The notes below the pieces were generated by a model. It had not been told where the DNA came from, did no database searches, and saw only the letters and a program-made list of their open reading frames with translations. This document shows, in pieces, positions 31,811 through 40,314 of a stretch of DNA of 40,613 nt. Each line of letters begins with the position of its first letter. Position 1 is the stretch's first letter. Where the stretch lies: the NCBI GenBank assembly GCA_013202385.1, contig JABMOT010000238.1:1-40613 (forward strand). Reading direction: 5' to 3'. The position numbers and the translations under genes were made by a program. The stretch is from Fidelibacterota bacterium. GTDB lineage: Bacteria; Fidelibacterota; UBA8477; JABMPR01.

Positions 31811-33154
31811 ATGAAAAATCAACTGACCGTACTGCTTTTACTTTCAGCCCTCTTGTTTGCAGACTATCCAGATCAACACAGAGAGATCAGGACCACGGCA
31901 ATGTGGAATCATATCAGCAGCAACAGCAATATTGTACTGAGTGAGGATGGAACCCGTCTTCAGTTGGCCGAGGGGTCCACTAATGGTTATTTTATTTTGG
32001 TTCCAGACACCCTGGAGCAACTCTTTGACCGTGGACTGCCCTCCTGGAATGGCCTGGTGAATCATGACGAGAGTGGTTTTAAAGTTTCAATGCGTTTCAA
32101 ATATGGGACAGGCTGGTCCCCCTGGCTGACCGTTGGATACTGGCAAAATTATGTGTGGAGTTCCTACGGCTACACTTCGTATGGTGCCGGATATATTGAT
32201 TATGATTACGTGGTTTTGGACAACTTTCACACAGTTTGGCAATGGCGCGTGGAGCTGAAACGCCAGCTATCGAGTCACCCCTCACCCAGTATCGACAAGC
32301 TGAGTTTCTTTGTTAGCGATGATAGAACCACCGACAACCTGGATTTTACAGCCATAGTGAATGACGATCCTCCGGCGATTTTTTATCCAACCGAATTTGT
32401 CTGCCAGTATAATGTTGATCCAGTCATTGGGGGGAGTATCTGTTCACCGACCTCCACTGTTCTGGCCATTCGCAGTTGTGGTTTTGAAGTAGATCCCTAT
32501 GTTTTCGCCGTCGATAATTTTGATGATTATTGGAATATTTTTGGCATGTGGCCACGAGCCGTTCAGAATGCCGCCGCCTACCATTTGGATGGTGCAGTCA
32601 CGCGTTATCGAAGCTGGAGCCAGGCCTATGAAACACTGGCTGCAGGTGGACGCATCGTTATGTCGGTGGGTCAGCCGCTCTATTCCGGACACTTGATGAT
32701 GTTGGCGGGTTTTGACGCCCAGGGTGATCCCATTGTTCACGATCCTGCCAGACAAAATGGCGATTCCTATGAATACGATAAATCAGCGCTTTCCCACTCC
32801 TGGTTTGACAAGGGGGGCGTTGCCTATACATTTTTTTCTGAGGATACAACCCTGCTGGCTATTGATGGTGATGAGTTGCTCACCCGACCAGATCAAATGA
32901 CCCTTTTCCAGAACTTCCCCAACCCCTTCAATCCCAGCACGACGATTCGTTTTGCCTTATCAACACCAGCAAACATTAAGATCACTATTTTTGATATCCA
33001 GGGACGGGAGGTCAGTCGACTGAAACCAGCTTTATTTTTAGCAGGAACACATGAGGTCAGCTGGAATGCAGCATCATTAGCTGCCGGTGTATATCTGGTG
33101 CAGCTTGAAACGGGAAGTCAACTTGCAGTCAGAAGTATGACACTCCTGAAATAG
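31811..33154 (+). CDS. Secreted C39-like cysteine peptidase with C-terminal sorting domain
   Basis: A 447-residue protein with a signal peptide (about 1-17). A beta-rich domain (20-185, with WSPWLTVGYWQNYVW) precedes a papain-like C39_2 domain in which Cys211 (GGSICSPTST), His294 (YSGHLMMLAGFD) and Asp311 (IVHDPA) form the triad. Residues 363-447 are a T9SS-type/FlgD-Ig-like tail starting FQNFPNPFNPSTTIRFAL and ending in GVYLVQLETG. The protein is probably exported and anchored or released at the surface. The ATG at 31811 has AAGGA upstream; GTG 31796 is less likely. The physiological target is unknown. Confidence 0.85.
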   Translation: MKNQLTVLLLLSALLFADYPDQHREIRTTAMWNHISSNSNIVLSEDGTRLQLAEGSTNGYFILVPDTLEQLFDRGLPSWNGLVNHDESGFKVSMRFKYGTGWSPWLTVGYWQNYVWSSYGYTSYGAGYIDYDYVVLDNFHTVWQWRVELKRQLSSHPSPSIDKLSFFVSDDRTTDNLDFTAIVNDDPPAIFYPTEFVCQYNVDPVIGGSICSPTSTVLAIRSCGFEVDPYVFAVDNFDDYWNIFGMWPRAVQNAAAYHLDGAVTRYRSWSQAYETLAAGGRIVMSVGQPLYSGHLMMLAGFDAQGDPIVHDPARQNGDSYEYDKSALSHSWFDKGGVAYTFFSEDTTLLAIDGDELLTRPDQMTLFQNFPNPFNPSTTIRFALSTPANIKITIFDIQGREVSRLKPALFLAGTHEVSWNAASLAAGVYLVQLETGSQLAVRSMTLLK

Positions 33155-33280
33155 TTTGACAGTTTCCGAGAGAATTGATCCGCTAATCCGTACTCTCGTT
33201 TTTCGGATTAATTTCAACGCTCTCCAGCATGAAGCTATGCGGAATTAGCGTTAATCGAGCCCGCCAAGGAGAAATAATCC

Positions 33281-33643
33281 ATGCCTCAATTTATAGAATC
33301 ACCCACCGTTATTGAATCTGCAGGAAACAAGCCCAAACGCATTGAAGAATTTGTGGGGCAGGTCAATTCTCGTCATTCTAATGTAAGTGTAGCCCGGATG
33401 GTCTCGCCGACAGGCTGGGAAGAACCGGGTCAACGCCCTGAGTTTACGGAAATCACCCTCGTCTTGAAGGGAACCATCCATCTGGAGTATGAGGGGGGCC
33501 AGGGTGATGTAAACGAGGGCCAATCTGTCATCACTTTTCCCGGGGAATGGGTGCGTTACAGTACGCCACGTGAGGGTGGTGCAGAATATATTGCCGTCTG
33601 TCTGCCAGCTTTTTCACCGGTAACGGTACATCGGGACACCTGA
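33281..33643 (+). CDS. Cupin-domain protein
   Basis: A 120-residue protein with a single cupin barrel: EFTEITLVLKGTIHLEYEGG forms the first motif and GQSVITFPGEWVRYSTP the second. The usual metal-binding histidines are absent (Glu and Thr in the first motif, Arg/Tyr in the second), so it may bind no metal. AAGGAG stands nine bases before the ATG. It is monocistronic and function is unknown. Confidence 0.8.
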   Translation: MPQFIESPTVIESAGNKPKRIEEFVGQVNSRHSNVSVARMVSPTGWEEPGQRPEFTEITLVLKGTIHLEYEGGQGDVNEGQSVITFPGEWVRYSTPREGGAEYIAVCLPAFSPVTVHRDT

Positions 33644-33764
33644 TCCTTTTTCCGAATCTCGATATGGGCGTTGGTGATTGTTATTTTGGGAATTTTTAAC
33701 GCTTAAGGTTTAGTATCTTTCTGGAAATGATTATCTTTGCCATTAACAGACACCGGGGGGTATT

Positions 33765-34628
33765 ATGGAACATTTCACACACGTTTTTAAACGATTGGAT
33801 ATTAAAAAGCGACTTTGGATTCTCGCGATTATTGTATTTTTCCTTGTCTCCACATCTTTAACAAATATTTCGATCACCTGGGGTGCGATTGCCATCATTC
33901 TTCTGTGCTTTGTCTGCGAACTCATGGACAGTTCACTGGGAATGGGTTATGGCACCACGCTTACCCCCCTGCTTCTGGCTGTGGGATATGAGCCCTTGCA
34001 ACTGGTTCCCACGATCTTGCTTTCCGAATTTTTGAGTGGTTTTTCTTCCTCTTATTTTCATCACGACATGGGAAATGTGGATTTTTCAAAAAACTCCAAG
34101 GATTTGCGTATCGCCATGTTATTGGCTCTCGGGAGCGTGGTGGGTGTGTCTGTCGGTGTTAATCTCGCTATTGAAATACCTGCCAACCTTTTAAAGCTGA
34201 TAATCGGTATCATCATTCTGTTTGCCGGAATCAGTATCTGGGCCTTTTCGAATACGCGTTTTGTCTTTAAAACCTGGAAAATGGTGGTGCTGGCCACGCT
34301 GGCTTCTTTCAATAAAGCCATGAGTGGTGGTGGATATGGTCCTTTATTGACCAGCGGTCAAATACTGAGTGGCGTCAAGGGTCGTGCATCCGTTGGCATT
34401 ACCTCTTTTGCCGAGGGCTTTACTTGTTTGGTCGGTGTCATTCTCTTTATGGGAAAGGGACAAGGGTTTACACCTGAACTTCTGATACCCGTGTTAACCG
34501 GGGCGTTGTTATCCGTACCTTTCTCGGCACAGGTTGTGAGTGTCATGCACGAAAAAACCTTAAAAAAGTCAATCGCAATCCTGACAGTTTCAATGGGACT
34601 TTTTACTATCTACAAAGTTGTTTATTAG
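33765..34628 (+). CDS. TauE/SafE-family sulfite/organosulfonate exporter
   Basis: A 287-residue membrane protein with about eight helices. The two repeats carry LMDSSLGMGYGTTLTPLLLAVGY and MSGGGYGPLLTSGQILSG, the glycine-rich signature pair of TauE/SafE carriers, which move sulfite, sulfoacetate or similar anions. The ATG follows a GGGGGG stretch. It ends 25 bases from the convergent SLC13 gene and lies near a sulfate-binding-type protein, which supports a role in sulfur anion traffic. Confidence 0.9.
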   Translation: MEHFTHVFKRLDIKKRLWILAIIVFFLVSTSLTNISITWGAIAIILLCFVCELMDSSLGMGYGTTLTPLLLAVGYEPLQLVPTILLSEFLSGFSSSYFHHDMGNVDFSKNSKDLRIAMLLALGSVVGVSVGVNLAIEIPANLLKLIIGIIILFAGISIWAFSNTRFVFKTWKMVVLATLASFNKAMSGGGYGPLLTSGQILSGVKGRASVGITSFAEGFTCLVGVILFMGKGQGFTPELLIPVLTGALLSVPFSAQVVSVMHEKTLKKSIAILTVSMGLFTIYKVVY

Positions 34629-34653
34629 CCAGAAAGCCCTTGAGGACGATTCT

Positions 34654-36444
34654 CTAGAAAGGCCAAAAGACGGGTATCAAGACTGAAGCTAAAATCCAAA
34701 ATATTAAATTGAGCGGTCCTCCCGCCTTTACAAAATCCATAAACCGGTATTTTCCAAGTCCATACACCATAAGATTTGTTTTATAACCTATGGGGGTCAT
34801 AAAACTGGCAGAGGCTGCAAAGCAGATTGTGAAAACCAGGGGCCTGGAATCTACACCCAGAACATTCGCAGCAGCGATGGCAATGGGAGTAAGCACGATA
34901 GCAGCGGCGTTGTTGGATATGATGTTGGTGGTCATGCTGGTCACCAGATAGAGCATGGAAAGCAAGGCGTAGGGTACCATTTTTTCAGGGAACATCGCCG
35001 CCGCCCCGGTAATGCTATTTCCGATAAGTTGGGTTGCTCCACTGTTTTCCATGGCGGTTCCAAAAGGAATAAATGCTGCGACAAAAACAATCACCGGCCA
35101 ATTAATGGAAGCATATGCTTCACGGGTAGAAATGTGGTGAGTCACCAGCAGAATGAACATGCCCAGGAGCGCAGCGGCCAAAATATCCACAAAGCCAAGG
35201 GCGGCAACGATCATCACTGTGGGGATGATGAGAACCGCCAGCCAGCGAATCTTCTTCTTCCGCATGTCGATTTCATGATGCTGGAGAATGATCAGATCTG
35301 GATCGTCCCGCATCTCCAGAATCCTGTCTGCCGGCATGAGCATGAGCAAGGTGTCGGCAAATTGCAACCGGATATGGGCAATCTTCTGCTTCAAGGTCAT
35401 TCCCCGTCTCCCGATGGCTAGAACAAAAGCTCGATATTTTCGCCTGAAATCCAGATCGCTTAAGGTCTTTCCTGCCAACGTTGATTCAGGTCCGAGCAAC
35501 CCTTCCACCAACACATTATCACCTGCCAGCAATTCTTTTTCGCTCAGTTTCACATCTGAAAGTGCCAGTACTTTTTCCTGCTGGTGAAATTTCACAAAAT
35601 TTTCCAGACCACCCTTGGTAAGTAGTATATCTCCAGACCGGAGGATCATGTTCCCGATATCTGCTGTAACCTGGATTCCATCGCGAATAATCGCCAGCAC
35701 AGTAATTTCATATTTTTCGTTCACATGTTTTTCCCGACAGTTGGATCCCACCAAGGGGGAGTCCTCATCGATCTTGAACTCTGTGAGGTAGCGGGACATG
35801 TGATATTTTCCGACGAGGGTACTGACGGGTGCCCGAGACGGCAGAAGACGGGGCAAAACGAGGAGATTGTAGAGGCTGCCCACGGCCAGAAAGATGACCC
35901 CCAGAGGAAAAAACTCAAACATGCCAAGGGGCTTCAAGCCGTGTGTTTCCCCAACCGAGCTAACCAGGAGATTTGTTGATGTGCCAATCAGGGTGATGGT
36001 TCCCCCATAAATTGCCGCGTAGGACAGGGGCAGAAGCAGTTTTGATGGAGATATGCGGAATTGGGTCGCCATTTGAATAGCCACGGGAATCAAGATGGCA
36101 ACAGCAGCCACATTATTGATGAAACCAGAGAAAAAACTGGTGCTGACCAGAAACAATCCAATGCCCAGCCATTTTTTTTTGCGTTCCAGTTCAATAAAAT
36201 ACTGCGCCAGCTTTTCAAGCACACCGGTCTTCACCAAAGCCTGACTAAGCACAAACATCACTGCAACCGTAAGAACAGCCTTGTTACTAAAACCTGCGAC
36301 GGCTTCAGTGGCGTCAACATATCCGGTCAGCCAAAGCGCCAGGAGCAAGCCGATTCCCAGAACATCAATGGGAATGACTTCCAGAACCAGAAGAACCAAA
36401 ACGAGAGTCATCAGGATTAGGATGCCGATAATTGTCAGGCTCAT
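34654..36444 (-). CDS. SLC13/DASS-type anion permease with two RCK_C (TrkA-C) domains
   Basis: A 596-residue transporter. Membrane halves at about 1-205 and 400-596 carry the anion/sodium loops FINNVAAVAILIPVA, YGGTITLIGTSTNL, NIISNNAAAIVLTPIA and ASASFMTPIGYKTNL. Between them lie two RCK_C domains (residues about 215-295 and 310-390), with EITVLAIIRDG and RGMTLKQKIAHIRLQFADTLLM. This architecture is used by bacterial sulfate/dicarboxylate permeases. GTG 36447 and ATG 36444 both fit; the ATG has the better spaced AGGTGA. It is 32 bases downstream of the Sbp-like gene, most likely one transcript. Confidence 0.9.
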   Translation of the reverse strand: MSLTIIGILILMTLVLVLLVLEVIPIDVLGIGLLLALWLTGYVDATEAVAGFSNKAVLTVAVMFVLSQALVKTGVLEKLAQYFIELERKKKWLGIGLFLVSTSFFSGFINNVAAVAILIPVAIQMATQFRISPSKLLLPLSYAAIYGGTITLIGTSTNLLVSSVGETHGLKPLGMFEFFPLGVIFLAVGSLYNLLVLPRLLPSRAPVSTLVGKYHMSRYLTEFKIDEDSPLVGSNCREKHVNEKYEITVLAIIRDGIQVTADIGNMILRSGDILLTKGGLENFVKFHQQEKVLALSDVKLSEKELLAGDNVLVEGLLGPESTLAGKTLSDLDFRRKYRAFVLAIGRRGMTLKQKIAHIRLQFADTLLMLMPADRILEMRDDPDLIILQHHEIDMRKKKIRWLAVLIIPTVMIVAALGFVDILAAALLGMFILLVTHHISTREAYASINWPVIVFVAAFIPFGTAMENSGATQLIGNSITGAAAMFPEKMVPYALLSMLYLVTSMTTNIISNNAAAIVLTPIAIAAANVLGVDSRPLVFTICFAASASFMTPIGYKTNLMVYGLGKYRFMDFVKAGGPLNLIFWILASVLIPVFWPF

Positions 36445-36476
36445 CACTCACCTATGCCTTGAAGGGAAAGGCTTTC

Positions 36477-37517
36477 TTAGTTCTCTCTCGCCAGCAGAGG
36501 ATCAATAATATTCCGAATCAGATCACTGGCACTCCCCAGGCTGTCCATGGTGAAAAATGAATCGGTTTGTCCCGATTCATCTTCTCCTGACGCTGGAAGA
36601 ATCTGACTGCGGAATCCATGCTTAATTAATAGGTTTTGAGCTTGTTCACTCCATAAAAAGGCCAAAAAAGCATCCACGATTTCCGCCTGGTTCGCCGTAA
36701 TATTCTTTTGGACTGCTACGGCGACGGGTTCCGTCATCATGGTTCTCCTGGGATAAATTACTCTGATGGGTGATGCATCAACATGCTGATCTCTGGCCGC
36801 CTCAAAATGAAACAGAACATCACCCATGCCTGCGTGAAATTGTTCCATGGCATCCTGGGAGGTGGAGGGGTGGTGTCTGGTTTTGGCCAACCACGATTTC
36901 ACATAAGCCAGGGCTGCGTCCTCTTGGGTTCCCAGCATCAATTGAGATCCATATATGGCCAGGACCGCCATTTGACCCTCTCCTGAAGTAAGTGGGTCTG
37001 GAATGATCACATCGAGTGTATCAGGGTTTAGTTCTTCAAAACTTGTCAGGGTTTGGGGCATCGAATTCCTTGCAAACAGGACAATCGGGGACTCACAAAA
37101 TTTTTCCTTCTTCTGAAGGTCTTGCCAGCTGGCTGCTGACAGAATACCCTCGCTTACGAGGCGTCGGGCATCCAATTCAGATGACAGGATGGCCACCTCT
37201 GCAGGAAAGCGGGTCATAATTTGACGCGTAATAACACCGGAACCTGCAAAGGTTGTAATAAATTCCACCCGCTCTTGATGCTTTTTCAGCCAGCGTTGTT
37301 GAAAAGCCGGGATAATGCTTTGTTCCATCACCGATTCCATGGCACTAAAACAGTATAGCGTGATGGTTCTGGGTTCTTTGATTTGCATGCTGCCGCGACT
37401 ATACCAGATCAGTAGAAAAATTAAAATAACAGCCAAGACAGGTACAATAATTGTTGTAACCTTATATGCTGTTTCGTTTTTGTAAGGTGTTTTATCAGTT
37501 TTTGTAAAATTATTCAT
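36477..37517 (-). CDS. Membrane-anchored sulfate/thiosulfate-binding-type periplasmic protein
   Basis: A 346-residue protein with one N-terminal helix (20-40, TTIIVPVLAVILIFLLIWYS) without a signal cleavage site or lipobox, followed by a type-2 periplasmic binding domain. Its motifs match Sbp/CysP: FAGSGVITRQIMTRFPAEVAIL, VIIPDPLTSGEGQMAVLAIYG (171-190) and GMGDVLFHFEAA. Sbp binds sulfate and normally hands it to the CysTWA ABC transporter, but no ABC genes are present. Instead an SLC13 permease follows. The ATG at 37517 is preferred (GGAGG upstream); the extended frame to 37586 adds an unsupported leader. Confidence 0.83.
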   Translation of the reverse strand: MNNFTKTDKTPYKNETAYKVTTIIVPVLAVILIFLLIWYSRGSMQIKEPRTITLYCFSAMESVMEQSIIPAFQQRWLKKHQERVEFITTFAGSGVITRQIMTRFPAEVAILSSELDARRLVSEGILSAASWQDLQKKEKFCESPIVLFARNSMPQTLTSFEELNPDTLDVIIPDPLTSGEGQMAVLAIYGSQLMLGTQEDAALAYVKSWLAKTRHHPSTSQDAMEQFHAGMGDVLFHFEAARDQHVDASPIRVIYPRRTMMTEPVAVAVQKNITANQAEIVDAFLAFLWSEQAQNLLIKHGFRSQILPASGEDESGQTDSFFTMDSLGSASDLIRNIIDPLLAREN

Positions 37518-37775
37518 AAGCCCCCCCTCCCAAATTCTTTTCTGGATGAGCACCGGAAAGTTATTGTGAATAATAGATTTGAACAAGTGATTATTGAATG
37601 GAATAGTATCTGAAATCCTATATTGAAGAAAGTCATTTTATTGCCTTTTAACTATTTCCAGACTCCCCAAACGACTCTGGAGCTTTTAGGAAAAGTCTTG
37701 GTGGGATAGTCCTGTTTGTTAAATTCCGCCTTGTTATCGGTCCGATGCGAATCAACATAGAATGAGGATGTACCC

Positions 37776-38501
37776 ATGAAAAAATTTGTTACCATATTTC
37801 TTATCGCCCTGCTTTTCGCCGTTGGCGCCTATGCCGAGAAGGTGGCAGTGGTTGCCAAGGCTCAGGGAGATGTTCTGTTGCAAAGAGCAGCAGATTTTGA
37901 CTACAACACCCCCGTTACCATGGGAACGATCCTTGAAAACAATGATCAAATAAAGGTGAATAACGGCTTTGCTGTCATTTTGCTTCTTGACGATAAAAGC
38001 CAGGTCAAGCTCCGCGAGAACACCGAGATCGCTATCACCATGGCTGAAGATATTGGCGGAACTGGATATCATGTTCGCCTGGACTATGGTCAAGCGCTGA
38101 CCAAGTATGCCAAGGGTGCCGATTTTGCTTTTCAACTTCACACACCGACCTCAGTCGCATCTATCAAGGGGACTGAGTTTTGGACCATTACCGACCCTGA
38201 AACAGGTGATCAGGTTATCATTCTCGAAGGACAGGTTGATGTTATGAATAATCTCACCGGTATGATCAGTACGGGTGGTCCTGGCGAAACAGTAAATTCC
38301 ACCACTGATGGCTATATCGAAACAGGGGCAACCGAGGATGGAACCATCCCAGATGATCCGGAAGGTGGAACCGAAGCTGCTCCCGATGGCACTGGAGATG
38401 CTGGGTCAGATTCTACAGAAGCTGAAACTGAAACCATGGTTGATGGCGATGACGATGAGGAACCAATGGCGGACCGATGCCTGCAGTTGAACCCTCCATG
38501 A
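37776..38501 (+). CDS. FecR-domain protein, N-terminal part of a frameshifted FecR/beta-barrel protein
   Basis: The reading frame codes 241 residues: a signal peptide (1-20), a FecR domain with VAKAQGDVLL, GTILENNDQIKVNNGFAVILL, KVRLRENTEI-like and HTPTSVASIKGTEFW segments, and an acidic linker (residues 165-230). The last 13 residues (MADRCLQLNPP end) depart from this composition. In the +1 frame the linker continues as MPAVEPSMTQPAPEPEADEEA from 38477 into a beta-barrel. One missing base near 38473 would restore a fused frame. FecR domains bind peptidoglycan-side or outer-membrane partners. SD GAGGA precedes the ATG. Confidence 0.8.
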   Translation: MKKFVTIFLIALLFAVGAYAEKVAVVAKAQGDVLLQRAADFDYNTPVTMGTILENNDQIKVNNGFAVILLLDDKSQVKLRENTEIAITMAEDIGGTGYHVRLDYGQALTKYAKGADFAFQLHTPTSVASIKGTEFWTITDPETGDQVIILEGQVDVMNNLTGMISTGGPGETVNSTTDGYIETGATEDGTIPDDPEGGTEAAPDGTGDAGSDSTEAETETMVDGDDDEEPMADRCLQLNPP

Positions 38502-40045
38502 CTCAACCCGCTCCTGAACCTGAGGCAGATGAAGAAGCCAAAGATGAAGGCGGTGGCGGTCTTGGCATGGATGCAGCCTTTGGTGCCGTAACTATTGATG
38601 GCCAGCTCTATAATCAGATTGCTCTGCGCCCTGAATTCTCCATCGGAAAACTTGGTGTTGGTCTTGATGTTGTGCTCTACATGGATCAGGATGGAAACAT
38701 CCGGAAAGACGAGTGGAATGACTACAAAGATGTTATTGACAAAATCATGTATGTTCGCTGGGGCGTGCAGGGAGACCCCTTCTTTGTGCGGGTTGGAACT
38801 TTAGAAAATGTAGTTCTCGGCTATGGTCTCTTTATGAATGGCTATTCTAATATGATGGAATATCCATCCGTTCGTAAGACCGGTCATCATGTTGGCTTTA
38901 AGCTTGGCAATTTCGGCATCGAAAATTTTGTTGCGAACTATAAAGAGTTTTCCTTTAGCGGGGAAAGCACAGGTCTGGGGCTACTTGGTCTGCGCGGAAC
39001 CTTTTCATTAGGCAAACTAACTTTTGGTAGCACGCTGGTTATGGATAATAACCAATATCTGGGACTGAAAGACGATGATGGTGATTATATCCCCAACGTT
39101 TTGGATGATTTTCCAGATGATGCGGCTTACAAAGTTGACTCCGATGGTGATGGTCGTCCCGATCAATCTCCTGACGAGTGGGATATCGATGGTGATGGTA
39201 AAACAGATAATTACCCCGGAACAGGTTTGGACTATAGAAACTGGGATGATGAAATCACTCGCAAGCCAGACCCCTTTGACATTAGCGAAAACCCCAGTAC
39301 TGTGGGTGGTCTCAGTGTTGATATCGCTTATCCCATCCTCAACATGGAAAAGCTTAAGCTGGTTCTTTTTGCTGAGGCTGGTTCATATTTCGGTACCGCT
39401 GATTCCATGTGGTATCTTGATGAAAACGATATGGCCAAGAAAAAAGAAGTTCGGTACGGAATTGGCGCAACTGCACCGGGTTTGCGTGCTCAGATTTTCA
39501 ACTTCCTCACAGCCAGTGTTGAATTCCGCATTACGCCAACAGGCGACTTCGTTTATGGCTTGTTTGACAGGAACTATGATCTTGAGCGTGTTGGCTTCGT
39601 AAATCTTCCTGGCATGGGACTAACGCCTCAAACGCGCTATGAAAAACTCTATGATAACCCATCCATGATGGGTGTCTTCGGTAGTGTCGGGGCTGACATC
39701 TTGGGACTGGTTACCCTCCAGGCAGGCTACCAGCACATGACATCCGATGTAGCTGAGGTAAAGGGTATTCAGGGCAGTATTGGTATCGCCCCAAACCTGA
39801 TTCCAAAGGTTGAAGCGGCAAATGCCTATATTCTTCGCATGAATGTTGACGATCCTTTTGATATTGTCAGTGAGGGAACGCTTCTGGGTTATTATGTAAC
39901 CATGGGTCTTGGCGGCGGTGCCACCCTAACCTGGAATTTTCGTCAAAGCTATATCGATCTTAATGGTGATGGCACAATCGATACCGATCCTGAAGCTGGC
40001 GAGGTTGTTGCCCAGACCAGTATTGAAACGGGGTTCTCGTTCTAA
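38477..40045 (+). CDS. Outer-membrane beta-barrel, C-terminal part of the frameshifted FecR/barrel protein
   Basis: A 522-residue frame rich in beta strands and ending in SIETGFSF, an aromatic C-terminal strand typical of outer-membrane proteins. It has no signal peptide of its own, which means translation from 38477 could not give an exported barrel; fusion to the preceding FecR frame would. Inside is a loop rich in calcium-binding DxDxDG repeats (DDDGDYIPNVLDDFPDD, DSDGDGRPDQ, DIDGDGKTD), like thrombospondin type 3 repeats, and a further DLNGDGTIDTD loop near the end. A terminator follows at 40071. The porin substrate is unknown. Confidence 0.82.
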   Translation: MPAVEPSMTQPAPEPEADEEAKDEGGGGLGMDAAFGAVTIDGQLYNQIALRPEFSIGKLGVGLDVVLYMDQDGNIRKDEWNDYKDVIDKIMYVRWGVQGDPFFVRVGTLENVVLGYGLFMNGYSNMMEYPSVRKTGHHVGFKLGNFGIENFVANYKEFSFSGESTGLGLLGLRGTFSLGKLTFGSTLVMDNNQYLGLKDDDGDYIPNVLDDFPDDAAYKVDSDGDGRPDQSPDEWDIDGDGKTDNYPGTGLDYRNWDDEITRKPDPFDISENPSTVGGLSVDIAYPILNMEKLKLVLFAEAGSYFGTADSMWYLDENDMAKKKEVRYGIGATAPGLRAQIFNFLTASVEFRITPTGDFVYGLFDRNYDLERVGFVNLPGMGLTPQTRYEKLYDNPSMMGVFGSVGADILGLVTLQAGYQHMTSDVAEVKGIQGSIGIAPNLIPKVEAANAYILRMNVDDPFDIVSEGTLLGYYVTMGLGGGATLTWNFRQSYIDLNGDGTIDTDPEAGEVVAQTSIETGFSF

Positions 40046-40070
40046 ACAGGAATACAGTCTCTAACTATAA

Positions 40071-40100
40071 AACGCCTCGGTTTTCCGGGGCGTTTTTGTT
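40071..40100 (+). terminator. Rho-independent terminator after the FecR/barrel gene
   Basis: AACGCCTCGG pairs with CCGGGGCGTT (one G-T pair) around TTTT and is followed by TTTGTTTC. It lies 25 bases after the barrel stop. Confidence 0.88.
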
Positions 40101-40254
40101 TCTACTAATCCTGGGGTCAGGCGACTCAAAGTGATCTTGCCCGGCTTGGGTCTCTTTTAAAAGCTGCGCCCCTGCCTGTCGCCTATTAGCCCTGAGATTT
40201 CGCTTGTAGTTTCGCACACAGAAGAGACAGCGCTTGTCATGCTGGATAGCAGAG

Positions 40255-40289
40255 AAAAAAAGCCCCCAATCAAATGATCGAGGGCTTTG
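40255..40289 (-). terminator. Rho-independent terminator after the TPR gene
   Basis: On the minus strand AAAGCCCTCGATCA pairs with TGATTGGGGGCTTT and is followed by TTTT. It lies about 25 bases after the stop of the gene at 40315. Confidence 0.88.
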
Positions 40290-40314
40290 ACAAGAGCTTT
40301 TCTGAAACGAAAGA

